64,000 bases of DNA from the NCBI GenBank assembly GCA_016708725.1, contig JADJFE010000001.1, forward strand, positions 124,001-188,000, written 5' to 3'. This document shows, one piece after another, positions 51,118-58,764 of this stretch (within the stretch, counting starts at the first letter, position 1; every line of letters starts with the position of its first letter). This DNA comes from Candidatus Aalborgicola bjergmarkensis (lineage in GTDB: Bacteria; Pseudomonadota; Gammaproteobacteria; Burkholderiales; Burkholderiaceae_C). A program made the translations under genes and the position numbers. The notes below the pieces were generated by a model. That model was given only the letters and a program-made list of their open reading frames with translations. It was not told the origin of the DNA and searched no databases.

Positions 51118-54100
51118 ATGAACACCACCACCACAACCGCCACAAAATCCATCCCCATCGTTTTTGTTGATTCTCGCATCGTGTCAACGCCTGACGCACT
51201 GGCCGCGACGGGCAGAATTTTGGGGACCACGTTGACCTACAGCTACACAGGAGGTTACGACTATGGCAACGAGTTCGCCGCTCCCTACACGGGCTATAAC
51301 CTGAGTGGAACACTTTCCAGCGGCTACAGCGGCAGATTTGCCTACCGCCCGAACCCGAATGATTCCGGCGTGCCGCGCATCGACTATTCCGCTGTCACGC
51401 AATTTAATATTTCGCTGGGCTCAGGCAATGATCTGGTGCGCACCGGGGACGGCAATGACACGATCAGTGGAAACGATGGCGGCGACCACCTGATGACGGG
51501 TCGCGGGGCCGATGTGGTGAACGGCGGCGCGGGCGCAGACCGCTGGGAAGCTGACAAATCCGATGCCACGACGGGCTTGACCATCAACACCCTGGATGGG
51601 GCGGCGGCTTCATCCTACACGATTGATGGCGTCGGGGGTTCGGTTAGTACCATCGAAGCACTCGGAACGGATAGTACGCACCGCTTCCAGTCCGGCGCGG
51701 GCAGCGATGCCATCACGACCAACCAAAATGCCTATTCGGACTACATTGCCACCAACGCGGGCGACGACAGCGTCAAGGTGTTTGCTGGCATCGATGAGGT
51801 TTCCATGGGAGCTGGCAACGACACCCTGATTGTCGATTACTCGGCTAACGGCTATGACAAGTCAAGCGAGTCTACCGATCCGCTCTACGCCTGGTCGGGT
51901 TCGCTCGCCACAGGTTACAACGGGGCTTACGCCTACCGCGCCAACCCGGCAGATACCGGCGTTCCACGCATCATCTTCACCGGGGTAGAGCATTTCGACG
52001 TGACGCTTAGTAGCGGCAACGACCTGATTCGTACCGGGGATGGGAACGACAAGGTGAGCGGCAACGCCGGTAATGACCACCTGATCACCGGCACGGGTGT
52101 GGATACCGTGGATGGCGGCGATGGCAGCGACCGCTGGGAGGCCGACAAGTCAGAACTTGCCACAGGGCAGGCGATCATCGTCAACCTCACCGGAACCACA
52201 AGTGCTGCGCACTTCGGCGGTGCAGGCTCCGTGACCGCTATCGAGATGCTGACCCTCAAGACGGGTGCTGGCAACGATGACATCACCACCTTGCAAGCCG
52301 CGTTCACCGATCAGATCACCACCAACGACGGCAACGACCGGGTCAAGGTGGCAGGTGGCACGGATGAAGTTTCCATGGGTGCAGGCACCGACACCCTGGT
52401 GGTCGATTTCTCAGACAATGGCTATAACAAGTCCAGCGAGTTTGCCGATGCACCCTATGCCTGGTCAGGGTCATTGGCCGCAGGCTACAGCGGCGCTTAT
52501 GCCTACCGCGCCAACCCGGCGGATAACGGCGTTCCACGGGTCGTTTTCTCCGGTGTCGAGCATTTTGATGTCACCCTCGGCGCTGGCGACGACCTGATTC
52601 GCACCGGCGACGGCAACGACCGGGCAAACGGCGGCGATGGGGGCGACCACCTCATGACCGGCAAGGGTGCCGACACCATCGACGGCGGCGGCGGAGCGGA
52701 TCGCTGGGAGGGCGACAAATCGGGTGCGACGACTGGCATGGCCATCAACCTCATGAACGCGCTGGGGTCAAACTACACCATCGACGGTCTTCAAGGGTCC
52801 GTGATCAATATGGAAGCACTGGGCACGGACGATACCCATCGGTTTCAAAGCGGCACGGGCAATGACACCATCACCACCCACGACGCAGCGTATACCGACT
52901 ACATTGCCACCAACGCGGGCGACGACAGTGCCAAGGTCTTTGCTGGCACCGACATGGTTTCCCTGGGCGCTGGCAACGATACCCTGGTTGTGGACTATTC
53001 GACCAACGGCTACGACAAGTCCAGCGAGTCTACCGATCCGCTCTACGTCTGGTCGGGTTCGCTCACCACAGGTTACAGTGGCGCTTACGCCTACCGCGCC
53101 AACCCGGCGGACAACGGTGTTCCGCGCGTCATATTCACCGGCGTGGAGAATTTCGATGTGACGCTGGGCAGCGGCAACGACCTGATCCGCACCGGCGACG
53201 GCAACGACCGGCTCGGTGGTGGTGACGGTGGCGACCACCTTATAACCGGCAAAGGGGCCGACACCGTAGACGGTGGCACCGGAGCGGATCGCTGGGATGC
53301 CGACAAGTCGGGCGCAACGCAGGCTCTGAGCCTCAACCTCATGAACCCTTCGGGATCGAGCTATACCATGGATGGTCTGACGGGTTCCGTCATCAACATC
53401 GAGGCATTCGGCACCGATAGCAACAACCGCTTCCAGTCCGGCTCGGGCAACGACAGTATCACCACCCACGACGGCTTCTACGCCGACTACATTGCCACCA
53501 ACGCAGGCGACGACAGCGTCAAGGTCTTCAGTGGCACCGACGTGGTTTCCCTGGGCGCTGGCAACGATACCCTGATTGTGGATTACTCGGCCAACGGCTA
53601 CGACAAGTCCAGCGAGTTTACCGACCCGCTCTATGCCTGGTCGGGTTCGCTCGCCACGGGTTACAACGGCGCTTACGCCTACCGCGCCAACCCGGCAGAC
53701 AACGGCGTTCCCCGCGTCGTCTTTACCGGTGTGGAAAATTTTGACGTAACACTGAGCAGTGGCAATGACGTGATTCGCACGGGTGACGGCAATGACCGGC
53801 TGCACGGTGGCGGTGGCGACGACGCGCTGACCAGCGGTGCTGGCCTTGATGTGTTTTCCTATGCAGCCAGTGGCAATGGTGTCGATACCTTGACCGACTT
53901 TGCCGCCGGTGATCTCATCCGCGTCGCCGGAATGAACTTCTCGTCCCCTGTGACAACCGGAAACGGCGCAACACTGGCACAAAACCAGGTGCAGGTCGCA
54001 ACGAGTAACGACATAACGACCGTAATGGTGGGGACTGACGCAACACCAGGTGCTGACATATCCATTCGACTCAATGGCGTATTTTCCGCAAGCCAGCTCA

Positions 54101-55371
54101 CTGCCGCTGGCACAGATATTGGCGTTACCGGATCTATTGACACAACCGCGCCAACGGTCCAGAGCTTCAGCCCGGTCGATGAAGCCACAGGTGTGGCGGT
54201 GGGCAGCAACATCGTGGTCACCTTTAGCGAACCTATCGCCGCAGGAACAGGCAACATTGTGCTCAAAACTGCCGCAGGTGTAACGATGGCAACTTACAAC
54301 GCCGCCACCAGCGCCAACATCAGCATTTCGGGCAGCACATTGACCCTCAACCCCAGTGCCGACCTTGCCAGCAATACCGGCTACACGGTTGAATTTGCCG
54401 CAGGCAGTGTTCAGGACACGGCTGGCAACCCCTACGCGGGCACCACCAGCTACAACTTTACGACGGTTGCTGGCACCACGCCTGTTCCGCCCGTTATCAC
54501 GCTATCGCCGACCACCGCCTCCATCACCGAAGGCGACACGGGCAGCCAGTCCCTGAACTTTACCGTCACCCTTTCAGCCGCATCCACCAGTGCAGTTACC
54601 GTCAATTACGCAACCGCCAATGCAACGGCAACTGCGGGCAGTGACTACACCGCGACCAGCGGCACCTTGAGCTTTGCAGCAGGCGAGACCAGTAAAACGA
54701 TAACTGTGCCGGTACTCGGTGACAAAACAGTTGAATCCAGCGAGACATGGACACTGACTCTGAGCAACCCCGGCGGTGCCACCCTGGGCAGTGCGGCCAG
54801 CGCTACGGCAACCATCATCGATAACGATAGCGCCGTCACATTGCCGTCCTACACCGTGGCAGGCACCCTGGGCAACGACTTCTTCCTCCCCTCGGGCGGC
54901 AACAACTACCTCGGAGGCGGTGGCAGCGACACCTACATCATCAGTACCTACACCTTGAGCGGTGCGGTGACGACCAAGATTACCGACACCGAAGGCAGTA
55001 ATGTGGTCCAGCTGATTGATGGCCTGACGATTGCGTCCAGCAGCTTTTTCGCCAATGCCGTGCAACTCACGCTCTCCACTGGTGCCAAGGTACAGATTCT
55101 GGGTGCTGCGGCCTTCGGCTACCAGGTGGGTGCCAATGCCTCGGCAGGCGACACGGCCTCCAGCCAGACATACGCCCAGTTCGCCGCCACGCTGGGAGCT
55201 TCGGTACCCACAGGCTCCACGCCAGTCAGTGGTACAGCCAACTTTGTGGTGCCGACCAGCGCCAGCGCAGCCATTGCGATGGCGGATGAAGGCGGTAGTG
55301 GCATTGGTGTTGGCATTGATGTTGGCATTGCCCTGACCGGGGTGGGCGACACCTGGGAGTCTGGACTGTAA
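51118..55371 (+). CDS. RTX protein with ~590 bp tandem repeats, Ig-like and Calx-beta domains
   Basis: A 1417-residue protein. The first residues IPIVFVDSRIVSTPDAL resemble only the first strand of DUF4347. Then four full and one partial repeats of about 195 residues follow (starting near 51303, 51898, 52468, 53056 and 53644), each with AYAYRANPAD, a calcium-binding GDGNDxxxGxxGxDHL block, and DYIATNAGDDSVKVF. A RTX-type ending GVDTLTDFAAGDLIRVAG is followed by an Ig-like domain (TAPTVQSFSPVDEATGVAV), Calx-beta and one shared C-terminal module; the end is GVGDTWESGL. A start at 50938 would read through a dispersed repeat, so MNTTTTTATK at 51118 is chosen (GAGG ten bases upstream). Confidence 0.86.
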   Translation: MNTTTTTATKSIPIVFVDSRIVSTPDALAATGRILGTTLTYSYTGGYDYGNEFAAPYTGYNLSGTLSSGYSGRFAYRPNPNDSGVPRIDYSAVTQFNISLGSGNDLVRTGDGNDTISGNDGGDHLMTGRGADVVNGGAGADRWEADKSDATTGLTINTLDGAAASSYTIDGVGGSVSTIEALGTDSTHRFQSGAGSDAITTNQNAYSDYIATNAGDDSVKVFAGIDEVSMGAGNDTLIVDYSANGYDKSSESTDPLYAWSGSLATGYNGAYAYRANPADTGVPRIIFTGVEHFDVTLSSGNDLIRTGDGNDKVSGNAGNDHLITGTGVDTVDGGDGSDRWEADKSELATGQAIIVNLTGTTSAAHFGGAGSVTAIEMLTLKTGAGNDDITTLQAAFTDQITTNDGNDRVKVAGGTDEVSMGAGTDTLVVDFSDNGYNKSSEFADAPYAWSGSLAAGYSGAYAYRANPADNGVPRVVFSGVEHFDVTLGAGDDLIRTGDGNDRANGGDGGDHLMTGKGADTIDGGGGADRWEGDKSGATTGMAINLMNALGSNYTIDGLQGSVINMEALGTDDTHRFQSGTGNDTITTHDAAYTDYIATNAGDDSAKVFAGTDMVSLGAGNDTLVVDYSTNGYDKSSESTDPLYVWSGSLTTGYSGAYAYRANPADNGVPRVIFTGVENFDVTLGSGNDLIRTGDGNDRLGGGDGGDHLITGKGADTVDGGTGADRWDADKSGATQALSLNLMNPSGSSYTMDGLTGSVINIEAFGTDSNNRFQSGSGNDSITTHDGFYADYIATNAGDDSVKVFSGTDVVSLGAGNDTLIVDYSANGYDKSSEFTDPLYAWSGSLATGYNGAYAYRANPADNGVPRVVFTGVENFDVTLSSGNDVIRTGDGNDRLHGGGGDDALTSGAGLDVFSYAASGNGVDTLTDFAAGDLIRVAGMNFSSPVTTGNGATLAQNQVQVATSNDITTVMVGTDATPGADISIRLNGVFSASQLTAAGTDIGVTGSIDTTAPTVQSFSPVDEATGVAVGSNIVVTFSEPIAAGTGNIVLKTAAGVTMATYNAATSANISISGSTLTLNPSADLASNTGYTVEFAAGSVQDTAGNPYAGTTSYNFTTVAGTTPVPPVITLSPTTASITEGDTGSQSLNFTVTLSAASTSAVTVNYATANATATAGSDYTATSGTLSFAAGETSKTITVPVLGDKTVESSETWTLTLSNPGGATLGSAASATATIIDNDSAVTLPSYTVAGTLGNDFFLPSGGNNYLGGGGSDTYIISTYTLSGAVTTKITDTEGSNVVQLIDGLTIASSSFFANAVQLTLSTGAKVQILGAAAFGYQVGANASAGDTASSQTYAQFAATLGASVPTGSTPVSGTANFVVPTSASAAIAMADEGGSGIGVGIDVGIALTGVGDTWESGL

Positions 55372-55379
55372 ATTCTGCG

Positions 55380-55432
55380 ATAAATTCGGCTGTACCCCCC
55401 GTGGATAGTGCGGGTGCAGCTATAAATTTTGC
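55380..55432 (+). repeat. Dispersed repeat copy, RTX-downstream type
   Basis: AAATTCGGCTGTACCCCCCG, then TGGATAGTGCGGGTGCAGCT, in the gap between the convergent RTX and AAA genes. Confidence 0.75.
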
Positions 55433-57000
55433 ATTGTTTCGGCTTCAAACCCGACCACGTTGCGCTTGGCGCGGCTGAACTCCACGCCAATCAGGTGAAT
55501 GGGTTGCCCCATGGCGCGGTACTTGTCGGCATACGCCTTGTCCTTGATCTGCTGCAAGGCTTTCCCCTTGGGCGTGAGTTCCACCACCTTGAACTCGAAC
55601 AGGAACACCTGGCCGTCAAACAGCACCGCCATGTCAATGCAGCCAAAGTTGGTTGAGTCCTCCAGCCGAATGTCCAGGCCCAGCGCGGCAAAGTAGCTAT
55701 AGAAGATGCTGGCATAGTAGCCTTCGTACTGTGCCAGTTTGTTTTTTCGGTACCAGTCGTGCGGAATGCTGGCGTAAAAAGCATGAAACAGGGTTTTGAG
55801 GCCGTCAAAGTCACGGGCCAGCAGCAACCGGTACAGGCGACTGATCTGCGGCCCTGGTACAGATGGACTGCCGCTCAAGGTTTGCAACAGACACTCGTTC
55901 AGGCTGGCTTGCACCTCGCGGTTGGGGTATTTGAGTGTAAGCTCCAACCGGCCCGGAATCTGCCATACCTTGGCAATGGTCAGGTAGCCGGTCTGAAACA
56001 GCAACGCTTCGAGTGGGATATTGTCCACCTCAAAAGTGGAAAGCAGCGTTTCGGGCGCGACGATGCGGCTTAAGTCGGGTGTGAACTGCCGACGCTCCAA
56101 CAGGAGTTTGAGCAAAAACGTGGGCGTGCCGGTCTCAAACCAGTAGGGCTGGAATGTGCGGTTGCGAAACAATAGCAATATGTCAAACGGGTTATAGACG
56201 GGATCGCCCAACCAGTTGTAGCCGTTGTACCAGCTTTTGATTTCCTGCCGGTCCAATCCATCCAGTTCCGGCGCAAACACCGTATCGATATCGGCATCGG
56301 TGTAGCCGCAAATGCTGCTGTAGTTGGGATCTAGCGTGAGATCGGTCAGGTTATTCAAGCCCGAAAACAGGCTGACCTTGCTGAATTTGGATACGCCCGT
56401 CAACAAGGCAAAGCGCACATAGGCATCGCTGTCCTTGATGACGCTGTAGAGGTCTTTGAGCGTTTCGCGCACCTGCAATGCCAGGGCGGTGTCGGTGATG
56501 CAGTCCAGTATCGGTTTGTCGTACTCATCCACCAGCACCACCACACGCTGGCCGGTGCGTTCGGCTACGTGTGTGATGAGTTCCTTGAAACGGCTGTTGG
56601 CATCTGGAAATTCGGCGGTAAGCCCGAACTGCCGTTCCAGTGCGTGCAACTGCTGGTCCAAGCTTTGCTCCAGATTTTTTACCGACCGCACCATCCCACC
56701 ACCAAAGCTGATGCGAATCACCGGAAATTTCTTGCTCCAGTCCCAGGCGTTTTCAGCTGCCAGCCCCACAAACAAGGCCCGATTGCCCTCAAACAATTCC
56801 TTGAGCGTATCCAGAAACAGGCTCTTGCCAAAACGCCGGGGGCGGCTGAGAAAGTAGTATTTTCCGGTCCGAATCAGCTCCACCGCCATCCCGGTCTTGT
56901 CCACGTAATAGCAGTCATCCTCCCGGATTTCGCGGAAGGTCTGGATACCAATGGGCAGCTTGCGCCGGGGCAAGGTGGGTGGGGTGGGAGAGGTAGTCAT
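55420..57000 (-). CDS. AAA-ATPase-like protein with PD-(D/E)XK domain (copy 1)
   Basis: A 526-residue protein of the AAA-ATPase_like plus PDDEXK_9 arrangement. It has the family start LPIGIQTFREIREDDCYYVD, Walker A RPRRFGKSLF (Lys59), Walker B-like VVVLVDEYDKPILD, and a C-terminal nuclease-type core GCIDMAVLFDGQVFLFEFKV with Asp and Glu-Phe-Lys. Its function is unknown. The family is often multi-copy in genomes rich in mobile DNA. It is convergent with the RTX gene and has a second copy at 62191-63765. Confidence 0.87.
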   Translation of the reverse strand: MTTSPTPPTLPRRKLPIGIQTFREIREDDCYYVDKTGMAVELIRTGKYYFLSRPRRFGKSLFLDTLKELFEGNRALFVGLAAENAWDWSKKFPVIRISFGGGMVRSVKNLEQSLDQQLHALERQFGLTAEFPDANSRFKELITHVAERTGQRVVVLVDEYDKPILDCITDTALALQVRETLKDLYSVIKDSDAYVRFALLTGVSKFSKVSLFSGLNNLTDLTLDPNYSSICGYTDADIDTVFAPELDGLDRQEIKSWYNGYNWLGDPVYNPFDILLLFRNRTFQPYWFETGTPTFLLKLLLERRQFTPDLSRIVAPETLLSTFEVDNIPLEALLFQTGYLTIAKVWQIPGRLELTLKYPNREVQASLNECLLQTLSGSPSVPGPQISRLYRLLLARDFDGLKTLFHAFYASIPHDWYRKNKLAQYEGYYASIFYSYFAALGLDIRLEDSTNFGCIDMAVLFDGQVFLFEFKVVELTPKGKALQQIKDKAYADKYRAMGQPIHLIGVEFSRAKRNVVGFEAETMQNL

Positions 57001-57212
57001 CGCCGCATTCTAAGAGCCTGAGTAGCGCAAATAGGTCTGTATCATGGGCTTACTTTTTTGATCCGAGGTCGCAATGACGGGCCACCAACGTAAAGTTGCG
57101 CAGGTGGTGTCAAAAAAATTGTCAGACCCCTGTGGCACAGGCCAATTTCCAGCGTTTTTCGTGTTCACGCTGGTGGCCGGAATTGCAGTACGCGCTGAAT
57201 CCACGCGGCACA

Positions 57213-57235
57213 ATTCCCCTCCCGTGGAGGGGAAT
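57213..57235. other. Perfect 10-base hairpin
   Basis: ATTCCCCTCC/GGAGGGGAAT with a three-base loop, between the AAA gene and the protease remnant. There is no T-run, so it is unlikely to be a terminator. It may be the end of a small mobile element. Bases 57001-57240 hold no gene. Confidence 0.4.
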
Positions 57236-57239
57236 AATA

Positions 57240-57300
57240 CGCTATCAAATCGAGAGATTCTTCCGCACATCCCATAAGCTATACAGCCATATTTCGCATA
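57240..57300 (+). repeat. Dispersed repeat copy
   Basis: A divergent arm with GAGAGATTCTTCCGCACATC and CCATAAGCTATACAG, just before the protease remnant. Confidence 0.55.
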
Positions 57301-57316
57301 AAACAGGCAGCGCAGA

Positions 57317-57568
57317 AATGCAACTGTTTAGGGCCACCAGCGTAAATTACAGTTTCCCCTGGACCAGTCTGGGTACAGCGTTTTTTTCAGGCTCCTATTC
57401 CACGCTTTCCGAGCCAAACGCGCCCGTTCACTATGGTCTGAACGCGATCCAGCGCAGCCATTGGGCTGGCGAATGCAGGCAGTAGCGATGTTGGCGTTGG
57501 TATTGGTGTTGATGTTGCCCTGATCGGGGTGGGCGACACCTGGGGGTCTGGACTGTCTGTACAGTAAA
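57317..57568 (+). pseudogene. Internally deleted serralysin/RTX gene remnant
   Basis: The start reads MQLFRATSVNYSFPWTSLGT, FFSGSYSTLSEPNAP, matching the serralysin N-terminus at 37122 (YSFPWSQSGT, SGSYSDKNEPSSA). From about 57455 a different frame reads SAAIGLANAGSSDVGVGIGV, DVALIGVGDTWGSGLSVQ, the tail of the RTX genes that end at 55371 and 62154. The whole body (over 2 kb) is missing. A deletion joined the first ~45 codons to the last ~38 codons, out of frame. Confidence 0.75.
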
Positions 57569-57579
57569 TTCGGCTATGA

Positions 57580-57628
57580 ATTCGGCTGTATCCCCCGTGG
57601 ATAGTGCGGGGGCAGCTATAAATTTTGC
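57580..57628 (+). repeat. Dispersed repeat copy, RTX-downstream type
   Basis: AATTCGGCTGTATCCCCCGT, then GGATAGTGCGGGGGCAGCT, at the expected place after the RTX tail remnant. From 57640 to 57893 there is no gene; GAGGTCGT is repeated in tandem at 57821-57842. Confidence 0.75.
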
Positions 57629-57893
57629 ATGGTTTCGCAGGCGCAGTCAGTAAACGCCCGCTACGCTGTCTGATCGCGCGACTTTTTGGCAGCACCCGTG
57701 CAGATCGGGCAACTTGGCACTGATGACACACGAACATTGAAACGGACCGTTTCGACTGCAAAGACGAGAATTGCAATGTGACAGAATGGGGATTCTGAGG
57801 ATGGGTCACGATGCAATACCTGAGGTCGTGAGGTCGTGAGGTTGGATTTCCCATCTTCGTGCGAACCTTATTCTTAACCCCTGGAGAGCGGCA

Positions 57894-58727
57894 ATGCCTA
57901 GCAAGTATCACTTTGTTTCCGGACTGCCACGGTCTGGGTCAACATTGTTAGGTGCCCTGCTACGCCAGAACCCACGCTTTCACGCGTCCATGACTAGCCC
58001 GGTTGGCTATCTTGCCAACGCCTTGCTGCAAGAGATGAGCTCTACCGAGACGGCGATGTTGCTCGATAGCGCTCAGCAGCCGCAAATACTGCGGGGCTTG
58101 TTCGACAGTTTCTACGCAAGCCAATCCCATTGCGAAGTGGTGTTTGATACCAATCGGTTGTGGTGTTCCAAACTCTCCTTGCTGCGCAACCTCTATCCAG
58201 ATGCCAAGGTCATCGTCTGCGTGCGAGACCTGATGTGGGTACTCGACAGTCTGGAGCGCTTGATCCGCAACCAGCCCTACCGGTATTCGAAGCTTTTTAA
58301 CAGCATAACGGAATCTGCCACGGTGTACAGCAGAGTTGAGGCGTTGACACAAACCCATGGGCTGGTCGGATTTTCCTGGGCCGCACTGAAGGAGGCTTTT
58401 TACAGCGACCAAGCCGACTCCCTGCTCATCGTCGAGTACGAGTATCTGGCGCGCGAGCCGGAAAAAGTGTTGCGACTGATCTATCAATTCATCGGTGAGC
58501 CGTGGAACGCGCACGCAAATTTCGAGAACATCGATTTCGACGCACCCGAGTTTGACAAGGTGCTGGGTCTGGACGGTATGCACCGTGTGCGATCAAAGGT
58601 CAGTTTTCAGGCGCGGCAAAGCGTATTACCACCGGATATTGCCGCCAAGTTCAAGAACTCGTCATTTTGGCGGGATGGCACCGGGTCCCGAGCGCATGTG
58701 ATTGCGTCGAAGCCAGCACAGATATAA
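57894..58727 (+). CDS. Sulfotransferase family protein
   Basis: A 277-residue protein with a PAPS-binding P-loop at the start (FVSGLPRSGSTLLGALLRQN) and the second binding region KVIVCVRDLMWVLDSLERLI (3' phosphate contact). FSWAALKEAFY and the C-terminal PDIAAKFKNSSFW motif complete the sulfotransferase fold. It would move a sulfo group from PAPS onto a glycan, lipid or protein tyrosine. The target is not known. It is 37 bases upstream of the DUF4347 RTX gene on the same strand, so it could be co-expressed and act on that protein. Ribosome binding site CTGGAG eight bases upstream of the ATG. Confidence 0.87.
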   Translation: MPSKYHFVSGLPRSGSTLLGALLRQNPRFHASMTSPVGYLANALLQEMSSTETAMLLDSAQQPQILRGLFDSFYASQSHCEVVFDTNRLWCSKLSLLRNLYPDAKVIVCVRDLMWVLDSLERLIRNQPYRYSKLFNSITESATVYSRVEALTQTHGLVGFSWAALKEAFYSDQADSLLIVEYEYLAREPEKVLRLIYQFIGEPWNAHANFENIDFDAPEFDKVLGLDGMHRVRSKVSFQARQSVLPPDIAAKFKNSSFWRDGTGSRAHVIASKPAQI

Positions 58728-58764
58728 GTAAAGTTGAAGGCCAGTTTCGTAACAGGAGGTTTCT

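Larger units (their letters stand above)
54841..57000. repeat. 2.2 kb direct repeat, left copy
   Basis: This stretch (C-terminal module, dispersed repeat and AAA gene) is repeated at about 61627-63765 with high DNA identity. The 6.8 kb spacing holds the sulfotransferase gene and the DUF4347-bearing RTX gene, which could be lost by recombination. Confidence 0.75.

Noticed and set aside
51303..53800. Regularly spaced repeats considered as a CRISPR-like array
   Set aside because: The period is ~590 bases and the whole unit is coding, in frame and RTX-like. No short repeats with unique spacers were found anywhere in the window.
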